From DASXRA01 sp046734315 (GTDB taxonomy: Bacteria; Actinomycetota; Actinomycetes; Mycobacteriales; Jatrophihabitantaceae), in NCBI GenBank assembly GCA_046734315.1, contig JBKPQY010000182.1, forward strand, positions 1-12,562: a DNA stretch of 12,562 nucleotides, in the 5' to 3' direction. The notes beneath the pieces were generated by a model. The model had not been told where the DNA came from and did not search any database. It saw nothing but the letters and a program-made list of their open reading frames with translations. The first letter of the stretch is position 1. Each line of letters starts with the position of its first letter. Of this stretch, positions 1 to 7,841 are shown in pieces. Made by a program: the position numbers and the translations under genes.

Positions 1-983
1 CCGAGGCCGACCGCGAGGAACATGTACCCGATCTGGCTGACCGTCGACCAGGCGAGCACACGTTTCAGGTCGTCCTGCGCGCATCCGCATATGCACCCGT
101 ACAGCAGCGTGATCGCCCCGACGATGACCACGGCGGTGCGCGCCGCCTGCGACTGGTCGAAGATTGCCGCCGACCGGGCGATCAGGTACACGCCGGCAGT
201 AACCATGGTCGCCGCGTGAATGAGCGCGGATACCGGGGTCGGACCCTCCATGGCGTCGGGCAACCATGCTTGGAGCGGGAACTGACCGGACTTGCCGCAC
301 GCACCCAGCAACAGCATTAAGCCCAGCGCGGCGGCCACGCCCTTCGTGTAGTGGGCGTTGCCGAAGAGGAGATCGCTGTACGACGTCGTGCCGAAGTACG
401 CGAACATCGTGAAGATCGCGATCAGCAGGCCGACATCGCCGACCCGGTTCATGATGAAGGCCTTCTTCGCTGCGGTGGCCGCCGACTCGCGGTTGTAGTA
501 CCCGATGAGCAGGTATGACGCGAGACCGACGCCCTCCCATCCGACGTACAGGGATAGGTAGTTGTTGCCCAGGACCAGCAACAACATCGCGGCGATGAAC
601 AGGTTGAACCAGCCGAAGAATCGCCGGCGCCCGGGGTCGCCGGCCATGTAGCCGACCGCGTAGATGTGGATCAAGCCGCCGACGCCCGTGATCAGCAGCG
701 CGAAAACAAGCGATAACGGATCGAGCAGGATGCCGAAGTCCACGTGGAGCCCGCCGACAGCGATCCAGGTGTAGTAGTTCTGCGTAACCTCTCGGCCGGA
801 CTGTCCCTTCACCGAGAAGAACAGCACGACTGTATAGATGAAGAGCACGGCCGGCACGAGCGCGCCCACCCAGTGCGCCCATCTGTCGGCGCGTTTGCCG
901 GCCAGCAGCAGCACGGCCGCTGACAAGGCCGGCAGCGCGACGAGCAACCAGGCCGCGGACTGCACACCATGCGCAGTGGTCAC
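1..983 (-). CDS. nuoL: NADH-quinone oxidoreductase subunit L, 5' part only
   Basis: This is the large antiporter-like membrane subunit at the distal end of the complex I membrane arm, where it takes part in proton translocation. Only the first 327 codons are present; the frame is still open at the window edge, so the C-terminal half and long lateral helix are missing. The translation is strongly hydrophobic with many membrane segments. It shows the family motifs WEGVGLASYLLIGYY (the Glu at about residue 150 matches the key TM5 glutamate of E. coli NuoL), KKAFIMNRVGDVG (about 173-185), LPDAMEGPTPVSALIHAATM (His at about 256) and DDLKRVLAWSTVSQIGYMF near the edge. The start is a GTG giving VTTAHGVQSAAWLL; an ATG 13 bases further in is out of frame. 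It follows nuoK by 8 bases, with a GAGGGG ribosome binding site overlapping the nuoK stop. An unusual C-x-C-x-C occurs at residues 297-301. Family identity is very secure. Confidence 0.97.
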   Translation of the reverse strand, partial: MTTAHGVQSAAWLLVALPALSAAVLLLAGKRADRWAHWVGALVPAVLFIYTVVLFFSVKGQSGREVTQNYYTWIAVGGLHVDFGILLDPLSLVFALLITGVGGLIHIYAVGYMAGDPGRRRFFGWFNLFIAAMLLLVLGNNYLSLYVGWEGVGLASYLLIGYYNRESAATAAKKAFIMNRVGDVGLLIAIFTMFAYFGTTSYSDLLFGNAHYTKGVAAALGLMLLLGACGKSGQFPLQAWLPDAMEGPTPVSALIHAATMVTAGVYLIARSAAIFDQSQAARTAVVIVGAITLLYGCICGCAQDDLKRVLAWSTVSQIGYMFLAVGL

Positions 984-987
984 GGTG

Positions 988-993
988 CCCCTC
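988..993 (-). promoter_or_regulatory. Ribosome binding site of nuoL
   Basis: The minus strand reads GAGGGG here, four bases before the GTG start of nuoL and overlapping the TGA stop of nuoK. It supports the GTG start over the out-of-frame ATG downstream and points to translational coupling of nuoK and nuoL. Confidence 0.7.
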
Positions 994-1291
994 AGTACTT
1001 GAGGAGGTTGGCGTCGTCCACGGACGCCGACCGCCGGGTTCGGAAGATGGACATGATGATCGCCAGACCGATCACGACCTCAGCGGCAGCCACGATCATC
1101 ACGAAGAACGCGATGACCTGCCCGTCCAGCGAGCCGTTGATCCGCGAGAACGTGACGAGTGTCAGGTTCACCGCGTTCAGCATCAGCTCGATGCACATGA
1201 ACACCACGATCGCGTTGCGGCGCACGAGCACGCCGACCGCCCCGATCGTGAACAGCGCCGCGGACAGCACCAGGTAGTACGTCGGTGTCAC
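992..1291 (-). CDS. nuoK: NADH-quinone oxidoreductase subunit K
   Basis: This small antiporter-related membrane subunit (MrpC-like) has three transmembrane helices and contributes to the proton path in the membrane arm of complex I. The product is 99 residues, the normal length of the family. The frame stays open far upstream, but the true start is the GTG that gives MTPTYYLVLSAALFTIG, because it matches the family N-terminus. That GTG overlaps the nuoJ stop by four bases (GTGA) and is preceded by GGGGGAGGAG. The two conserved membrane glutamates are present: Glu35 in CIELMLNAVNL and Glu71 in AAAEVVIGLAI, matching Glu36 and Glu72 of E. coli NuoK. The C-terminal tail RTRRSASVDDANLLKY is polar and probably cytoplasmic. 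It is coupled to nuoJ upstream and nuoL downstream. Nothing is unusual. Confidence 0.97.
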   Translation of the reverse strand: MTPTYYLVLSAALFTIGAVGVLVRRNAIVVFMCIELMLNAVNLTLVTFSRINGSLDGQVIAFFVMIVAAAEVVIGLAIIMSIFRTRRSASVDDANLLKY

Positions 1292-2061
1292 AGCTCCTCC
1301 CCCGGAGGAAGTTCCGGCAGTTCGCCTACGCCGGGCGTCGACGCGAGAACCGACTCGGGCGAGACCGTGCCGTCGGGCAGCAGCGCAGGCGTCCCGATCG
1401 AGTTGCCGGACGCGAGGACGCCCGGCCCCGGCAGCGGCTGCGGCCGTCCCGACCTGATGCGCGCCTGCGCGATCAACTTCTGAGTGGGACGTGGCCCGTC
1501 GCGCTCGATGTGGGCGTACACCATCGCACCGACCGCCGCCACGATGAGCAGCACCGAGGTGAGCTCGAACGCGAACAGGTATTTCGTGAACAGCAGTTCG
1601 GCCAGCGAGTTGACGTTGTGGCCACCGGAGTTGTGGGCGTCGAGGTTCGCCGGCTTGATGCCCTTGAACGCACGGCCGACTCCGATCGCGACGAGCAGGG
1701 CGAACCCGATTCCGGCCAGGGCAGCCGCCCATCGCTGGCCGCGCAGCGTCTCGACCAGCGAATCGGACGAGTCACGGCCGACCAGCATCAGCACGAACAG
1801 GAACAGAATCATGATGGCGCCGGTGTAGACGATCACCTGCACCAGTCCGATGAACGGTCCCTGCTGGACGATGTACATGGCGCCCAGGGCCATCATGGTG
1901 GCCGCGAGCGAGAGCGCACAGTGCACGGCGTTGCGGAAGGCCACCATGCCGATGCCGCCGGCAAGCGAGACCGGCGCAAGGATCCAGAACGACACCGCCT
2001 CCCCGAGCGGCACCTCTCCGTTCATAAGAGGAGCAGCCGTAACGGCAAGCGACCCACTCAT
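1288..2061 (-). CDS. nuoJ: NADH-quinone oxidoreductase subunit J
   Basis: NuoJ (the ND6 counterpart) is a membrane subunit between NuoH and NuoK that takes part in coupling quinone reduction to proton pumping. The product is 257 residues, longer than the 184 of E. coli because of a polar, Pro/Gly-rich C-terminal tail of about 85 residues, a pattern I associate with actinobacterial NuoJ. Five hydrophobic helices are visible. The family signature VIVYTGAIMILFLFVLMLVG carries the conserved Tyr and the TM3 segment that is irregular in known structures. I chose the ATG giving MSGSLAVTAA because GGGGGG lies nine bases upstream; a TTG three codons earlier would overlap that site, and an internal ATG (MNGEVPLG) has a weaker site. 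It overlaps nuoK by four bases. It is separated from nuoI by a 138-base spacer carrying the operon's intergenic repeat. Confidence 0.95.
   Translation of the reverse strand: MSGSLAVTAAPLMNGEVPLGEAVSFWILAPVSLAGGIGMVAFRNAVHCALSLAATMMALGAMYIVQQGPFIGLVQVIVYTGAIMILFLFVLMLVGRDSSDSLVETLRGQRWAAALAGIGFALLVAIGVGRAFKGIKPANLDAHNSGGHNVNSLAELLFTKYLFAFELTSVLLIVAAVGAMVYAHIERDGPRPTQKLIAQARIRSGRPQPLPGPGVLASGNSIGTPALLPDGTVSPESVLASTPGVGELPELPPGEEL
1294..1303 (-). promoter_or_regulatory. Ribosome binding site of nuoK
   Basis: The minus strand reads GGGGGAGGAG inside the last codons of nuoJ, just before the GTG start of nuoK. This strong Shine-Dalgarno sequence decides the nuoK start, which would otherwise be placed more than 400 bases upstream by the longest open frame. 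Confidence 0.75.
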
Positions 2062-2070
2062 AGGGCGCAA

Positions 2071-2076
2071 CCCCCC
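2071..2076 (-). promoter_or_regulatory. Ribosome binding site of nuoJ
   Basis: A GGGGGG run on the minus strand lies nine bases before the ATG of nuoJ and one base from the end of the intergenic repeat core. It favours this ATG over the TTG nine bases upstream and the ATG twelve codons downstream. Confidence 0.6.
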
Positions 2077-2077
2077 A

Positions 2078-2105
2078 CGCGATGAGCGCTCGCGCGAAGA
2101 GCCCG
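2078..2105 (-). repeat. Intergenic repeat core, copy 4 (nuoI/nuoJ)
   Basis: This 28-base core begins CGCGATGAGCGCTCGCGCGA on the plus strand and ends AGAGCCCG. The first 20 bases are identical to copies 1 and 3, and only one base of the core differs from each of copies 2 and 3. It contains two adjacent palindromes, GAGCGCTC and TCGCGCGA. In operon sense it ends just before the nuoJ ribosome binding site. The rest of this 138-base spacer is GC-rich and includes the 13-base motif GAGCGGAGCGAGC, also found in copy 2. I see no gene, promoter or T-run terminator in it. Confidence 0.85.
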
Positions 2106-2150
2106 CGCCCGCCGGCGGCGTCGCGCCGCAGGCGCGTGTGGGTCGGCGGA

Positions 2151-2176
2151 TCCCCCCGAGCGGAGCGAGCGGGGGA
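2151..2176. repeat. Inverted repeat around the GAGCGGAGCGAGC motif
   Basis: TCCCCC and GGGGGA flank a 14-base loop holding the 13-base motif GAGCGGAGCGAGC. This could form a six-base-pair stem in the nuoI-nuoJ mRNA spacer. No T-run follows on the minus strand, so it does not look like an intrinsic terminator. The same motif occurs without the C/G arms in the nuoD1/nuoD2 spacer and with one change in the nuoD2/nuoE spacer. Confidence 0.55.
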
Positions 2177-2199
2177 GACGACGAGACACGCAGGCGCGA

Positions 2200-2886
2200 T
2201 CAAGCATGGTGGCCGCCCACTTCGATTGCCGTGGAGCTGATCGGCTTGCCGCCGGCATTTGCCGCGCTCTGCGGCGCGCCCTTCGTGAGGGGCTCCTGCG
2301 TCTTTGCGACGTAGTAGTCCTTCTCGTCGTCACCGAGGCGCATGGGATGCGGCGGCGCCTCCATGCCGGGCAGCAGCGGCGCCATCAGCTGCTCCTTGGT
2401 GTAGATCAGGTCCTGCCGGTTGTCGAGGGCCAGCTCGTACTCGTTCGACATGGTCAGCGAGCGGGTCGGGCACGCCTCGATGCATAGCCCGCAGAAGATA
2501 CAGCGCAGGTAGTTGATCTGGTACACCTTGCCGTAGCGCTCTCCGGGCGAGTACCGCTCGGTCTCGGTGTTGTCGGCGCCCTCGACGTAAATGGCGTCCG
2601 CCGGGCATGCCCAGGCGCACAGCTCGCAGCCGACGCACTTCTCCAGCCCGTCGGGGTGCCGGTTGAGCACGTGTCGCCCGTGGTAGCGGGGCGCGGTCGG
2701 GTAGAAGTCGAACGGGTACTGCTGCGTGTAGACCTTCTTGAACATCTGGCCGAACGTCAGCCCGAACCCCTTCGCGAATCCCACGGGGCTGCCCGCCGGT
2801 TCAGGCGTCGGAGCGGCTCGCACGGGATCGTGGCCCGGTGGCGACACCGGAGCACGGTCGGTGCGGCGGACGGGTGGCTCAGCCAT
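2200..2886 (-). CDS. nuoI: NADH-quinone oxidoreductase subunit I
   Basis: NuoI (the TYKY counterpart) is the ferredoxin-like subunit of the connecting module. It holds two 4Fe-4S clusters, N6a and N6b, that pass electrons from NuoG to the terminal N2 cluster. Both C-x2-C-x2-C-x3-CP motifs are intact: Cys84, 87, 90, 94 (CVGCELCAWACP) and Cys129, 132, 135, 139 (CIFCGLCIEACP). The product is 228 residues. The first 35 or so are a Pro/Arg-rich leader before the conserved GFGLTFGQMFKKVYTQQYP, and the last 60 form a polar tail. The ATG overlaps the end of nuoH by eight bases and has AAGGGGAG eight bases upstream, which supports the full-length start. After nuoI the tight operon packing breaks, and a repeat-bearing spacer precedes nuoJ. 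Confidence 0.97.
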   Translation of the reverse strand: MAEPPVRRTDRAPVSPPGHDPVRAAPTPEPAGSPVGFAKGFGLTFGQMFKKVYTQQYPFDFYPTAPRYHGRHVLNRHPDGLEKCVGCELCAWACPADAIYVEGADNTETERYSPGERYGKVYQINYLRCIFCGLCIEACPTRSLTMSNEYELALDNRQDLIYTKEQLMAPLLPGMEAPPHPMRLGDDEKDYYVAKTQEPLTKGAPQSAANAGGKPISSTAIEVGGHHA

Positions 2887-4192
2887 CGGCGTCGCTCCCC
2901 TTCTCGTCTAGTGCGGCCGCGGGCGCCGATGCCCGTACGAGCTTCGGAGTCCGCGGGACCCGAAGGTCCATGGGCGGAACCGGGAACGCGGGGCCGCGCC
3001 GTGCCTCGGCTTCGTCCTCGGCGGCTTGTGCGGCCCGGCGTCGCGCCGATGCGCCCTCCATTGCGGTGAGGATGGCCAGGATGACCAGCAGCACGGGCAC
3101 GAGGACGATCGCCGCCGCCTTCCAGGTCGGCCAGCCGCGGTCGCGCAGTACATGCATGGACGACACCGCGAGGATCCAGCCCAGGTTGATGGGGATGAGT
3201 ACTTTCCAGCCGAGCTGCATGAACTGGTCGTAGCGCATCCGGGGCAGGGTGCCGCGCAGCCACACGAACACGAATATCAGCAGCACGACCTTGCCCACGA
3301 ACCACAGCACCGGCCACCATCCGGAGTTGGCGCCGTGCCACAGGGAAATCGGCCAGGGCGCCCGCCAGCCGCCCAGGAACAGCGTGGTGGCCAGCGCCGA
3401 AACGGTGACCATGTTGATGTACTCGGCGAGGAAGAACATCGCGAACTTGAACGACGAATATTCGGTGTGGAACCCACCCACCAGTTCCGACTCTGCCTCG
3501 GGCAGGTCGAACGGGGCGCGGTTCGTCTCGCCCACCACGGCCACGGCGTAAATAACGAACGACACGATCAGCGGCAGGACATACCACACGTGCCGCTGCT
3601 CGAAGACGATCTGCGAGGTCGACATCGTCCCGGCGAACAGGAACACCGCGACGAACGAGAGACCCATCGCGACCTCGTAAGAGATCATCTGCGCCGCGCT
3701 GCGCAGCGCGCCCAGCAGCGGGTACGTCGAGCCGGACGCCCACCCGGCCAGCACCACGCCGTACACGCCGAGCGACGAGCACGCGAAGATCACCAGTACG
3801 CCTACGGGTAGATCCGTCAGCTGCAGCATGGTCTGGTGGCCGAACATGGACACCTGCGGACCGAACGGCACCACCGAGAACGCCAGAAATGCCGGCACCG
3901 CCGAGAGGATCGGCGCGAGGAAGTACACCGGCTTATCCGCCAGCAGCGGGATGACCTCTTCCTTGAAGGCCAGCTTCACGCCGTCGGCCAGCGATTGGAG
4001 CGTGCCCCATGGACCCGTGCGGTTCGGGCCGATGCGGTTCTGCATGCGTCCGACGACCTTGCGCTCGAACACGATCGAGAACAGCACCATGATGACCAGG
4101 AACGCGAACACCATGACGACCTTGATGATCACAAGCCAGACAGGCTCGCCCCCGAAGCCCGGGACGTCCTGAGTAGCGGCGGCCAGGCTCAT
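2879..4192 (-). CDS. nuoH: NADH-quinone oxidoreductase subunit H
   Basis: NuoH (the ND1 counterpart) anchors the peripheral arm to the membrane and lines the quinone access channel and the first part of the coupling pathway. The product is 437 residues, against 325 in E. coli. The extra length is mostly a charged, then Pro/Ala-rich C-terminal tail of about 60 residues (378-437), probably cytoplasmic. Family motifs include ERKVVGRMQNRIGPNRTGPWG (43-63), KEEVIPLLADKPVYFLAPIL (77-97), the quinone-site loop GETNRAPFDLPEAESELVGGF (221-241) with its acidic residues intact, and WLRGTLPRMRYDQFMQLGWK (311-330). At least eight hydrophobic helices are visible. The ATG overlaps the nuoG stop by four bases (ATGA), and the stop overlaps the nuoI start. 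Identity is secure. Confidence 0.98.
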   Translation of the reverse strand: MSLAAATQDVPGFGGEPVWLVIIKVVMVFAFLVIMVLFSIVFERKVVGRMQNRIGPNRTGPWGTLQSLADGVKLAFKEEVIPLLADKPVYFLAPILSAVPAFLAFSVVPFGPQVSMFGHQTMLQLTDLPVGVLVIFACSSLGVYGVVLAGWASGSTYPLLGALRSAAQMISYEVAMGLSFVAVFLFAGTMSTSQIVFEQRHVWYVLPLIVSFVIYAVAVVGETNRAPFDLPEAESELVGGFHTEYSSFKFAMFFLAEYINMVTVSALATTLFLGGWRAPWPISLWHGANSGWWPVLWFVGKVVLLIFVFVWLRGTLPRMRYDQFMQLGWKVLIPINLGWILAVSSMHVLRDRGWPTWKAAAIVLVPVLLVILAILTAMEGASARRRAAQAAEDEAEARRGPAFPVPPMDLRVPRTPKLVRASAPAAALDEKGSDADG

Positions 4193-6582
4193 CGTTCACC
4201 TCCTGCCGCGATGGAGACGACATTGCCGGGGACAGCGCCGAGCGTGGCGCGCACCGCGCAGCCACGCGCGTTCGTGGGTAGCCACACGACACCGTCGGGC
4301 ATGTCGGCCACCTCGACCGGGACGGTGATCGACCCGCGTGCCGTCGATACGGTAACGCGCTCGCCGACCTCCGAGGCCGTCGCCGGCGACAGCAGCGCCC
4401 GGGCCGGCTTCGCGGTGGCGGCGAGGTACTCGTCGCCGACGGACATCCGCCCTGCGTCGAGCAGCTCGTGCCACGTCGCGAGAACCGCCTGCCCCTTTCC
4501 GGGCGTAGCCGCCGTCGTCGGCGCGATGTGCGGGGCCGCGACCCGGCTCGTCCCCGCGCCCAGCCGCAACAGTTCGGCGCGCGCCGCCTCGGCCGTGGGG
4601 AGCCCCAAGTCGACGTCCAGTTCCTCAGCCAGGGTGTGGAGTACCCGCGCGTCGGAGATCGCGCCGGTGCCGTGCAGGGTGAGGTCGAAGGGACGGCGCC
4701 GCCCCTCCCACGTGACGTAGCGGCCGGACTTCTCGGCCGACGGCGCCACCGGCAGTACCACGTCGGCGCGCTCCGTGACCGTACTGCGGCGTATCTCCAG
4801 ACTCACAATGAACCCGGCACGGTCGAGCGCCTCGGCGGCCAGCGCCGGGTCGGCGAAGTCGTCCGGGTCGACGCCGCCGATCACCAGGGCGGCCAGTGCG
4901 CCGTCGCGGGTGGCGGCCAGGATGCCGTTCGCGTCGCGTCCGGGCGTCGCGGGTACCGACACGTCCCAGGCCTGCTCGACATCGGCGCGCGCGACGGCGT
5001 CCGCCACCGGGCGTCCGCCGGGCAGCAGCGTCGGCAGCGCTCCCGCGTCGACGGCGCCACGCTCTCCCGCCCGTCGCGGTACCCAGGCGAGGCGGGCACC
5101 GGTCTGCGTCGCCAACGAAGCCGCAGCCGACAGCGCGCCAGGCGCAGACGCCAGCCGCTCGCCCACCAGGATCACCGCACCGTCGGCGCGCAGCGCCTCG
5201 ACGACATCGGCGGGCAGCGCGTCAAGCGCGGACGCCTCGCTACCCGGCATCGCCTGCAGCAGCGTGCCGGAGAGCTTCGCCAGGCCGTTCGACGCCAGGG
5301 CGGCCACCGACCAGACACGCGTACCCCGGCGTACGGCTTTGCGCAGCCGCAGGAACACGATCGGCGACTCGTCCTCCGGTTCGAAGCCCGCGAGCAACAC
5401 CGCCGGGGCGGCCTCGAGCGAGCGGTACGAGACGTGCTCCGGGCTCACGCCTGCGACGTGCGAGCCGAGGAACGCCAGTTCCTCGTCGGAATGTGGCCGC
5501 ACGCGGTAGTCGATGTCATTGGTCGCCAGCGCCACCCGGGTGAACTTCGCGTACGCGTATGCGTCCTCTTCGGTGAGCCGCCCACCGGGCAGCACACCGA
5601 CGCCTCCCCGATCCACGGCCTCGCGCAGTCCGGCCGCGGCGCGCTCCAGAGCGTCCGGCCACGACGACTCGACGAGGATGCCCGACTCGTCACGGACCAA
5701 CGGCGTGAGCAGCCGATCGGACTGTGTCGCGTAGTGGAACGCCCAGCGGCCCTTGTCGCAGTTCCACTCCTCGTTCACCTCGGGGTCGTCGCCGGCCAGC
5801 CGCCGGGTGATGCGACTGCGCCGCCAGTCGGAGCGCTGGTCGCATCCCGACGCGCAGTGCTCACACACCGACGGCGTCGACTGAAGATCGAACGGCCGCG
5901 CCTGGAAGCGGTACGACGCACCGGTCAACGCGCCGACAGGGCAGATCTGCACGGTGTTGCCGGAGAAGTACGACTGGAACGGCTGTTCCGGCGAGGTGCC
6001 GATCTCCTGTTGCCAACCGCGTTCGAGCAGGTCGATGAACGGGTCGCCCGCGATCTCGTCGGAGAAGCGGGTACACCGCTGGCACGAGACGCAGCGTTCC
6101 CGGTCGAGCAGCACGTTCGGGCTGATCGCGATCGGCTTCGGCCAGGTGCGCTTGACGTCGACGAACCGTGAGTCGCCGCGGCCGTTGCTCATCGCCTGGT
6201 TCTGCAGCGGGCACTCGCCGCCCTTGTCGCAGATGGGGCAGTCGAGTGGGTGGTTGATGAGCAGCATCTCCATGACGCCCTGCTGCGCCTTGTCCGCGAC
6301 AGGCGACGTCAGTTGCGTCTTGACGACCATGCCGGGCGTCACCGTCGTCGTGCACGACGCCGCGGGCTTGGGCATGCCACGGCCGTTGCCGAGGTCGGTG
6401 ACCTCGACCAGGCACTGGCGGCACGCACCCGCCGGCTCGAGCAGGGGGTGATCGCAGAAGCGCGGGATCTGGATCCCGAGCCGCTCGGCCGCGCGGATGA
6501 TCAACGTACCCTTGGGTACGGAGATCTCGAACCCGTCGATGGTGAGCGTGACCAGGTCTTCCTTGGCCGGTGCCTGCGTCAT
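4189..6582 (-). CDS. nuoG: NADH-quinone oxidoreductase subunit G
   Basis: NuoG is the large iron-sulfur subunit of the NADH-oxidising module and carries electrons from NuoF to NuoI. The product is 797 residues. The N-terminal ferredoxin domain has 2Fe-2S (N1b) ligands Cys43, 54, 57 and 77. The next domain has the His111/Cys115/118/124 set of N5 (HPLDCPICDKGGECPLQ) and Cys164/167/170/214 of N4. The extra N7 cluster, present in only some bacteria, is intact at Cys240/243/247/275 (CEHCASGC and NCDKGRW). The rest resembles a molybdopterin oxidoreductase fold that is vestigial in this subunit; the Ala-rich C-terminal half is less conserved. The ATG giving MTQAPAKEDLVTLTIDGFEI overlaps the nuoF stop by four bases. 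The frame stays open into nuoF, but that extension is not family-like. It is coupled to nuoH by a four-base overlap. Confidence 0.97.
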   Translation of the reverse strand: MTQAPAKEDLVTLTIDGFEISVPKGTLIIRAAERLGIQIPRFCDHPLLEPAGACRQCLVEVTDLGNGRGMPKPAASCTTTVTPGMVVKTQLTSPVADKAQQGVMEMLLINHPLDCPICDKGGECPLQNQAMSNGRGDSRFVDVKRTWPKPIAISPNVLLDRERCVSCQRCTRFSDEIAGDPFIDLLERGWQQEIGTSPEQPFQSYFSGNTVQICPVGALTGASYRFQARPFDLQSTPSVCEHCASGCDQRSDWRRSRITRRLAGDDPEVNEEWNCDKGRWAFHYATQSDRLLTPLVRDESGILVESSWPDALERAAAGLREAVDRGGVGVLPGGRLTEEDAYAYAKFTRVALATNDIDYRVRPHSDEELAFLGSHVAGVSPEHVSYRSLEAAPAVLLAGFEPEDESPIVFLRLRKAVRRGTRVWSVAALASNGLAKLSGTLLQAMPGSEASALDALPADVVEALRADGAVILVGERLASAPGALSAAASLATQTGARLAWVPRRAGERGAVDAGALPTLLPGGRPVADAVARADVEQAWDVSVPATPGRDANGILAATRDGALAALVIGGVDPDDFADPALAAEALDRAGFIVSLEIRRSTVTERADVVLPVAPSAEKSGRYVTWEGRRRPFDLTLHGTGAISDARVLHTLAEELDVDLGLPTAEAARAELLRLGAGTSRVAAPHIAPTTAATPGKGQAVLATWHELLDAGRMSVGDEYLAATAKPARALLSPATASEVGERVTVSTARGSITVPVEVADMPDGVVWLPTNARGCAVRATLGAVPGNVVSIAAGGER

Positions 6583-7841
6583 GCGGTTGCTCCTGCCGGC
6601 TCGCGGACCAGCGCTTCGTACTCGTCCCGGAAGTACTCGATGGACGAAGCGATCGGGCTCACTGCGCCGTCGCCGAGCGCGCAGAACGCCCGGCCGAGGA
6701 TGTTGTCGCACATGTCCAGCAGCGTGTCGATGTCCTCAGGACGTCCCCGCCCGGTAGCGATCCGCGCCAGAATCTGGCTGGCCCAGTACGTGCCCTCGCG
6801 GCACGGTGTGCACTTGCCGCACGACTCGTGCTCGTAGAACTTGGTCCACTTCCAGACGGCGTGGACCACGCTGTCGTCCTCATCGAAGACCATGATCGCG
6901 GAGGTGCCGTTGAGCGATCCCTCCTTCACGACAGAGTCGAAGTCGAGCGGCACGTCCAGGTGCTGCCGGGTGAACAACGGCGTGGACGCGCCACCCGGCG
7001 TCCAGAACTTGAGCTCCTTGCCGCGACTCATGCCACCGGCGAGATCGAGCAGTTCGCGAAGCGTAGTGCCCATCGGCGCCTCGTACTGCCCGGGTTGCTT
7101 GATCCGCCCGGACAGCTGGTAGATGTTCGGGCCCGGCGAGCCCTCGGGGCCCATCGCGCGGAACCAGTCCGCGCCGCCCAGCACGATGTACGGGACGCTG
7201 GCCAGCGAGCCGACGTTGTTCACCACTGTGGGCGCGTCGTAAAGGCCGTTCGTCGCCGGGAACGGCGGCTTGAGCCGCGGCTGGCCGCGCTTGCCCTCGA
7301 GCGAGTCGAGCAGCGCCGTCTCCTCGCCGCAGATGTACGCGCCTGCGCCGTTGTGCACGGTGATGTCGACGGTCACGCCGCGGCCCAGCACGTCCGTGCC
7401 GAGGTAGCCGCGCTCGTACGCCTCACGAACAGCGCGCGTCACGCGCCGGATCGCGTGCACGGCCTCGCCGCGGATGTAGATGAACGCGTGCTCGGCCCGC
7501 ACCGCGTAGCAAGCGATGATCACGCCCTCGATGAGCGAGTGCGGATCGTTCATCATCAGTGGCACGTCACGGCAGGTGCCCGGCTCGCTCTCGTCGCCGT
7601 TGACGACCACGTAGTGCGGCTTGCCGTCGCCTTGCGGGATGAACTGCCATTTCATACCGGCAGGGAAGCCGGCTCCGCCGCGGCCGCGCACGGTGGCATC
7701 TTTGACCAGGCTGATCAGCTCGTCGGGCTGCATGGCGAGCGCGTTGCGCAGGGCGACGTAGCCGTCGAGCCCCTCGTAGTTGGCGATCTTCCAGGGCTGG
7801 TTCGTACCGAACCGTTTGGTGAGAACGGGGGTGAGCGGCAT
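6579..7841 (-). CDS. nuoF: NADH-quinone oxidoreductase subunit F (NADH-binding, FMN)
   Basis: NuoF is the catalytic entry subunit: it binds NADH and FMN, takes a hydride from NADH and passes electrons through 4Fe-4S cluster N3. The product is 420 residues, normal for the family. The glycine-rich GRGGAGFPAGMKW (53-65) and NGDESEPGTCRD (81-92) form the nucleotide and flavin site. ICGEETALLDSLEGKRGQPR (170-189) is the family signature. The N3 ligands are Cys341, 344, 347 (CGKCTPC) and Cys387 (FCALGDGA). The ATG shares one base with the nuoE stop (TGATG), and the stop overlaps nuoG by four bases, so E-F-G is a tightly coupled block matching the physical NADH-dehydrogenase module. No unusual substitution was seen. 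Confidence 0.98.
   Translation of the reverse strand: MPLTPVLTKRFGTNQPWKIANYEGLDGYVALRNALAMQPDELISLVKDATVRGRGGAGFPAGMKWQFIPQGDGKPHYVVVNGDESEPGTCRDVPLMMNDPHSLIEGVIIACYAVRAEHAFIYIRGEAVHAIRRVTRAVREAYERGYLGTDVLGRGVTVDITVHNGAGAYICGEETALLDSLEGKRGQPRLKPPFPATNGLYDAPTVVNNVGSLASVPYIVLGGADWFRAMGPEGSPGPNIYQLSGRIKQPGQYEAPMGTTLRELLDLAGGMSRGKELKFWTPGGASTPLFTRQHLDVPLDFDSVVKEGSLNGTSAIMVFDEDDSVVHAVWKWTKFYEHESCGKCTPCREGTYWASQILARIATGRGRPEDIDTLLDMCDNILGRAFCALGDGAVSPIASSIEYFRDEYEALVREPAGATA

Noticed and set aside
992..1732. Long form of NuoK starting far upstream (246 codons)
   Set aside because: The upstream part is a shadow frame inside nuoJ. The family N-terminus, the GGGGGAGGAG ribosome binding site and the four-base overlap place the start at the GTG at 1291.
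2062..2199. A possible small peptide gene containing GLFARALIA in the repeat
   Set aside because: The same repeat read on the minus strand gives GLFARAL peptides at three spacers, but in different frames relative to the downstream genes and without its own start site. The conservation is at DNA level.
4468..6171. Plus-strand open frame of 567 codons opposite nuoG
   Set aside because: Its product is Arg/Gly-rich with no recognisable domain, as expected for the antisense of a GC-rich gene. The opposite strand encodes a complete NuoG with all cluster ligands.
6583..6711. Extended nuoG start within nuoF
   Set aside because: The extra 43 codons are Arg-rich and unlike NuoG. The ATG overlapping the nuoF stop gives the normal ferredoxin-domain N-terminus.
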